From assembly GCA_030035585.1 (NCBI GenBank), contig CM057473.1:5878501-5942500 (forward strand): a stretch of DNA of 64,000 nt, written 5' to 3'. Shown piece after piece: positions 59,981 through 64,000 of this stretch (position 1 is its first letter; the number at the start of each line of letters is the position of its first letter). Under the pieces are notes generated by a model. The model searched no databases. It was not told the origin of the DNA and was given only the letters and a program-made list of their open reading frames with translations. Made by a program: the position numbers and the translations under genes. Source of the DNA: Dugong dugon (lineage: Eukaryota; Chordata; Mammalia; Sirenia; Dugongidae).

Positions 59981-60202
59981 CTTTCCATGAATTGGTTCTT
60001 TTTTTCCTTCACTATCAGCAATGACATTTTTGAGAGAACATTGAAAAAGCTACTGTAATGCAGACTGCATGCTCTGAATCAGCGGGACCTTGATTCTGAT
60101 CCATAGTTTCATCACTCCAGTTGGACAGTCTCGTCAATGAAATGTTACTGATTTGTAGATTCCTTTCTTATTTATTCTGTGATAATTCTCTGTGTATTCT
60201 CT

Positions 60203-60208
60203 AATAAA
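60203..60208 (+). terminator. Polyadenylation signal of the 59345 copy
   Basis: CTAATAAATATTC about 260 bp after the ancestral stop. Confidence 0.65.
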
Positions 60209-60239
60209 TATTCTTCGCAAGAATCACAATTTGGATTTA

Positions 60240-63200
60240 TTTATTTTTTATTCATCTAGACACAATTAATTTTCAAATTTTGCAATATGTTAATAATGTT
60301 TTATATTGTATTTTTCTCATGAGATTATTTATTTCACACAGAGTTCTTTTGTCCTAACTCTTACAGATGATTTCATGTTATAGATCTTCCAGGTGATAAT
60401 GGCTTTTGCTCAGTTAATGCTTTCTTTTGATTTGAAATCCCACAGAACCAATTAATTTTAGACATTCCAAATAGTGATGAAGATATTTCTCCTCCACAAA
60501 ATTAAACGCTCCAGGTTCTATTTTGAGTATCATTATGCATTATTAAGAATATTCAGTGAAATATGGATGAGATCTTTTTTGGTACTGTTAGATTTTGCTG
60601 AATTACTCAGCTGTGCCAAAAAAGAGGTATATGTGGATAACTGCTCTGTCTTCAGGGTGCTTTGGTGCCATGAATCTTCTTAGAAGCCAAAGGTGTGATC
60701 ACATATCGATTAACTTCTGCTGCCTCTGCTCTACTTCGAGTAATGCGTGTCTACTGTTTTCCAGTTCTGGTGGATTATTGTTATTTTTTCCTTATTTTAA
60801 ATTTTGACAGGAATTCTTTTTCAGGAATTTGCCTTAGCCTTTTATCTTCAACTCTGAGACTGGTTATTCATTGTTGGTTTCCTCGTATCTCTCATGTTAT
60901 CCCTGATTTACACAGAATGTAATCCTTGTCCTACTACTCATTCAGTTATATGAGTTCCTTGTGTTTTCATGAATCTCAGTTGATTCTCACAAGTAATTTG
61001 ACAATACATTCAAGAAAGAAAAAAAATTGGTGTCTATGATAATTCCTTTTGATGACCTGGAGAAATTAGGAGTGGTTATAGAAGTGATATCACTGATTCT
61101 GTGGAGAATTTAAGAATTTTAATCAATTCTAAGCAAGTATGTATGCAGTACTGCAGTGTATCTAACAAGTGAACTTACCTCAAGGAGCCTGGTTTACCAA
61201 TAAATAAATAAGATAAAAATGCAACTATAGTTGGTTCCATTGTTTTTAACATGTCCTTAAGCTTTTTATGTTTTATACATATTAAAATAACTTCAGATAA
61301 AATGGTATGATGTCTGGATTTTCATTGAAATTATGTTAAAAATAAGAGAGTAAGTATGAGTATAAATAAGAGAGAATTGGCAGTGAATTGATGTTGTTGA
61401 AGATGGATGTACCTCAGTGTTGGTTATATTTTATCCACTTTTATAAGTTTTCATTTGTCATCCAAAATGTTAAGAAAACAATACCACAATTAAAAATTTC
61501 ACTGTATATCATGGGAAATATTCACTATAGGACTTAGAGAACATGGAAAGAGAGATCAAACAGAATTGAAGTAATAATAGAGGAGGTAATAGTTCAACTG
61601 AACCTTGCAGAAAGGTTGGATCTTCAACTAGTTGATAAAAGGCAGATCAAATGAAGTGAATAGAATATGCATTGTCATGGTGATGGAAAAAGATATGCTA
61701 TGTTTATGGAAAAATAAAAACTAAAGTTTAACATCCAACGTTGGATTATCAGAGTGAATATAGTTTACAGGGAGCTTCAAATGTTAAGTAAAGTTTCATG
61801 CACTAGGTATATTTGAAGATTTTGAGAAGCGTAATGGAAAAGGAAAAAAAAAAAAAGTAAAAAAAATTTTAATCTAGAAATACAGTGCTGCTTCAGTTTT
61901 CCTTGCATTGGGTAAAAAGTCCCAAGTACCCCTCTAAGCCTCAGTTTAGTGACTGAGTTGCAAAGGAATGGATCTTAAGGAGACATTTCAAAAAAGACAG
62001 GAACTGCCAATATAAATGATGAGTATAAGAAATACAGGATGTACCCAAGATTTGAAGATTAAGTGATGGTCGTCAGAGTTAAAGAGGAGGTAATAATAAA
62101 GCAGTTAGAAGCAGAAACATCTTCCAGTAAAAATATAATAAATTCTTTTTCAGACAATTTGAATTTATACCATCCTTTCAATTTTGAAATGCAAGTATTA
62201 TTACATAGACTATTCTTTTAAATTTGTGGTTCCACGTAATTATTGCCTTTACTATTTACAATATTTACTAAAATAATATTTTAGATTAGGAGTTACAGAA
62301 ACTTTGAAGTACTGGATTTGGCACCAAAATTATTTCTTTGTCATTGGGTTTCTGATTGCTTAAAGTTGTCTTTGATGGCTTTTACTGAGCGCTGTCAGTG
62401 TTACCCAACGTATATTCTTGCCCCCCCAAAAAACATATTATTTCCAAGATACTTATGAACTGACTCTATGGCTTAACCAGTAGAATTCAGTATATAAACT
62501 AAATCACTTAAGAGGAGCGTGTGACTTTTAAATGAAAATAATCTTGATTTTGGGGTATATTGCTCTTTAAATTTGCCGAATCTATGTTGGTTCAAACATT
62601 ATCTTTAAAAAGCCAAAAAACAAACCTAAAATCAGCATTTGTTTTCATCTGTGTCCCATGAACTATGCAGTCACTATCAGTTTGTCATACACATCAGCTA
62701 GCTATTGTAGCAATAATGCTGCAAAACAAAAATTCTAAAAATTTAGAGGCTTAAAATACTAACCATTTATTTATTATTTACAAGACTCCAGGTCTCCTGG
62801 GCGGTTGTGCTACTTTAGCCCTGATTGCTCACGGGTCTGTGTTCAGCTGCAGAGGAGTTATACAGATATGATGCCTGGGACCACTGGGGCTATGTCAGGG
62901 ATCTCTTACACCCTTGGAACGGCTAGTCCAGGCACGTTCTCCTGGTGATGCTGAGCAGTGAGAAATAGAATGACCAGTTGTACAAGACGTTTAGCAAGTA
63001 CATACAAATGCTTTCCAAGCCTCTGCTTGTGTCACATTTGAGTTCAGTTGACTGGAGTCAGTAGAGTAGAACACCCCTAAACATTATGGATGTATGGAAG
63101 CGTGAAAAATTGAGGCTATTAATGCAATCTAACCCTTCCTGCTGTTGTAGAGAAAAACTTGAAGGCTGTTTCAAGTTGAAACAGAGAGATTTATTAAGGG

Positions 63201-64000
63201 CTTAAACAATTGCAATTGGGGAACAACGTAGCCCATTGAAAATGAAACCAGTTAGGCCTGCTGGGCAGTTTCATTGTACAAGTATTCTTATGGGGTAAAA
63301 AGAGGAACCAAACCATAGGGAGGGCAATTACAGGAAAATCAATGAATATTGTAACAATCACACTCTGATTGGTTACTGATTATTAGTAGTATAGTTAGCG
63401 ATTACAGATAGTTTCACAGGATGCTTAGATCATGGTCACAAAATGCTTACATGTATTTTCTTTGTCTATCTTGCAAAAATATCTTGTTGGCAACAGTGAC
63501 CAGACAGCACTCTTCCTGAGTACGTGTATTTTGAAGGGTGCAGATGGTCACTTGGTCAAGACCCCGCGGGCATATGGTTTCATGTACTGGTTTTGACGAC
63601 TGAAGAAAAACATTTTTATTAAAAAGCATAGCTGTTAGTCTAGAAATCCAGATTACAATTAAATAGCATGTCAGCATATTATGCCCCTGTCTCACCAACT
63701 GTACCGTAAGTTGTCTTTTCCTGAGACACTGCTATGATCTTAGTGTTAGTCCTTATCACGCCATATCAAAACGGCTGTCATAACTTCCTTAATTTATTTT
63801 CCATATCTTTACATACAATCTGTCCTAACACCGATAATTAACCCATAGAAGTCCTATCTTCTGTGAGACTACTCTGGATAAAATCATAGAACGGTTGACT
63901 CTTCATGAACAGTAGGAAAATATGAGCTGGAAACACCATACTTCTCAGTCTTCAATTATTCTTTTCAAAACTTTTCTGTTCTGTCTATACTCACAGCTTG
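60240..64000. other. Intergenic, no gene seen to the window end
   Basis: AT-rich. 62690-63070 resembles an old interspersed repeat (AATGCTGCAAAACAAAAATT ... TTTAGAGGCTTAAAA) that I cannot name with confidence. No further KRTAP copy was found on either strand. Confidence 0.5.

Overview
This is mammalian nuclear DNA, most likely from an elephant or another afrotherian. The evidence is the interspersed repeats. Dozens of tRNA-like SINEs read '...GTGGTTAAGAGCTCAGCTGCTAA...' through '...GTCGGAATCGACTCGATGGCAAC', which is the AfroSINE consensus as I know it. There are RTE/BovB-like LINE copies whose 3' ends (CTAACAACAACAAC) match one SINE subtype, several polyadenylated LINE-1-like 3' ends, and MaLR/ERVL-type LTRs. 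Coding density is very low and the genes are single-exon.

The window is part of a high-glycine/tyrosine keratin-associated protein cluster (KRTAP19/20/21/22-type, human chromosome 21q22.1-like). These are small hair matrix proteins that embed keratin filaments in the hair cortex. All recognisable copies are on the + strand. Four loci keep a promoter, start codon and long open frame: 7291-7770 (159 aa, twelve identical 10-residue repeats, C-terminus cut by a stop), 47622-47939 (105 aa, intact), 54342-54512 (56 aa, KRTAP20-1-like, intact) and 59345-59980 (211 aa, a 47-bp repeat array that rotates the reading frame). Six more are broken copies at different stages of decay: 16554, 24104 (start ATG changed to ACG), 32964, 37315, 42767 (54 bp lost between TATA box and start) and a faint relic at 46037.

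The copies share an architecture. The TATA box lies exactly 84 bp before the start in all four open copies and in the dead 24104 copy. A CACCC-like motif lies 13-20 bp before TATA. The 5' leader carries a CATCAAACCAAATCC-like string. A further block (GCTTTGAAG-like) lies 286-292 bp before the start in six copies. The family therefore spread as units carrying promoter and upstream DNA, then diverged by birth and death.

Layout: 1-7.1 kb repeats; 7.1-8.1 kb first KRTAP; 8.1-16.2 kb repeats; 16.3-17.1 and 23.8-24.5 kb two KRTAP pseudogenes; 24.5-28.7 kb repeats; 28.7-31.9 kb near-full-length decayed RTE element; 32.7-33.4 and 37.0-37.8 kb two pseudogenes; 38-42.7 kb repeats, including a 285-bp duplicated block; 42.7-43 and 45.7-46.7 kb two relics; 47.3-60.2 kb the most intact part with three KRTAP copies separated by SINEs and one LTR; 60.2-64 kb AT-rich DNA with no gene seen. 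No RNA gene, CRISPR array, operon or prokaryotic feature is present. Family and species names come from memory of the families; no database search was possible.
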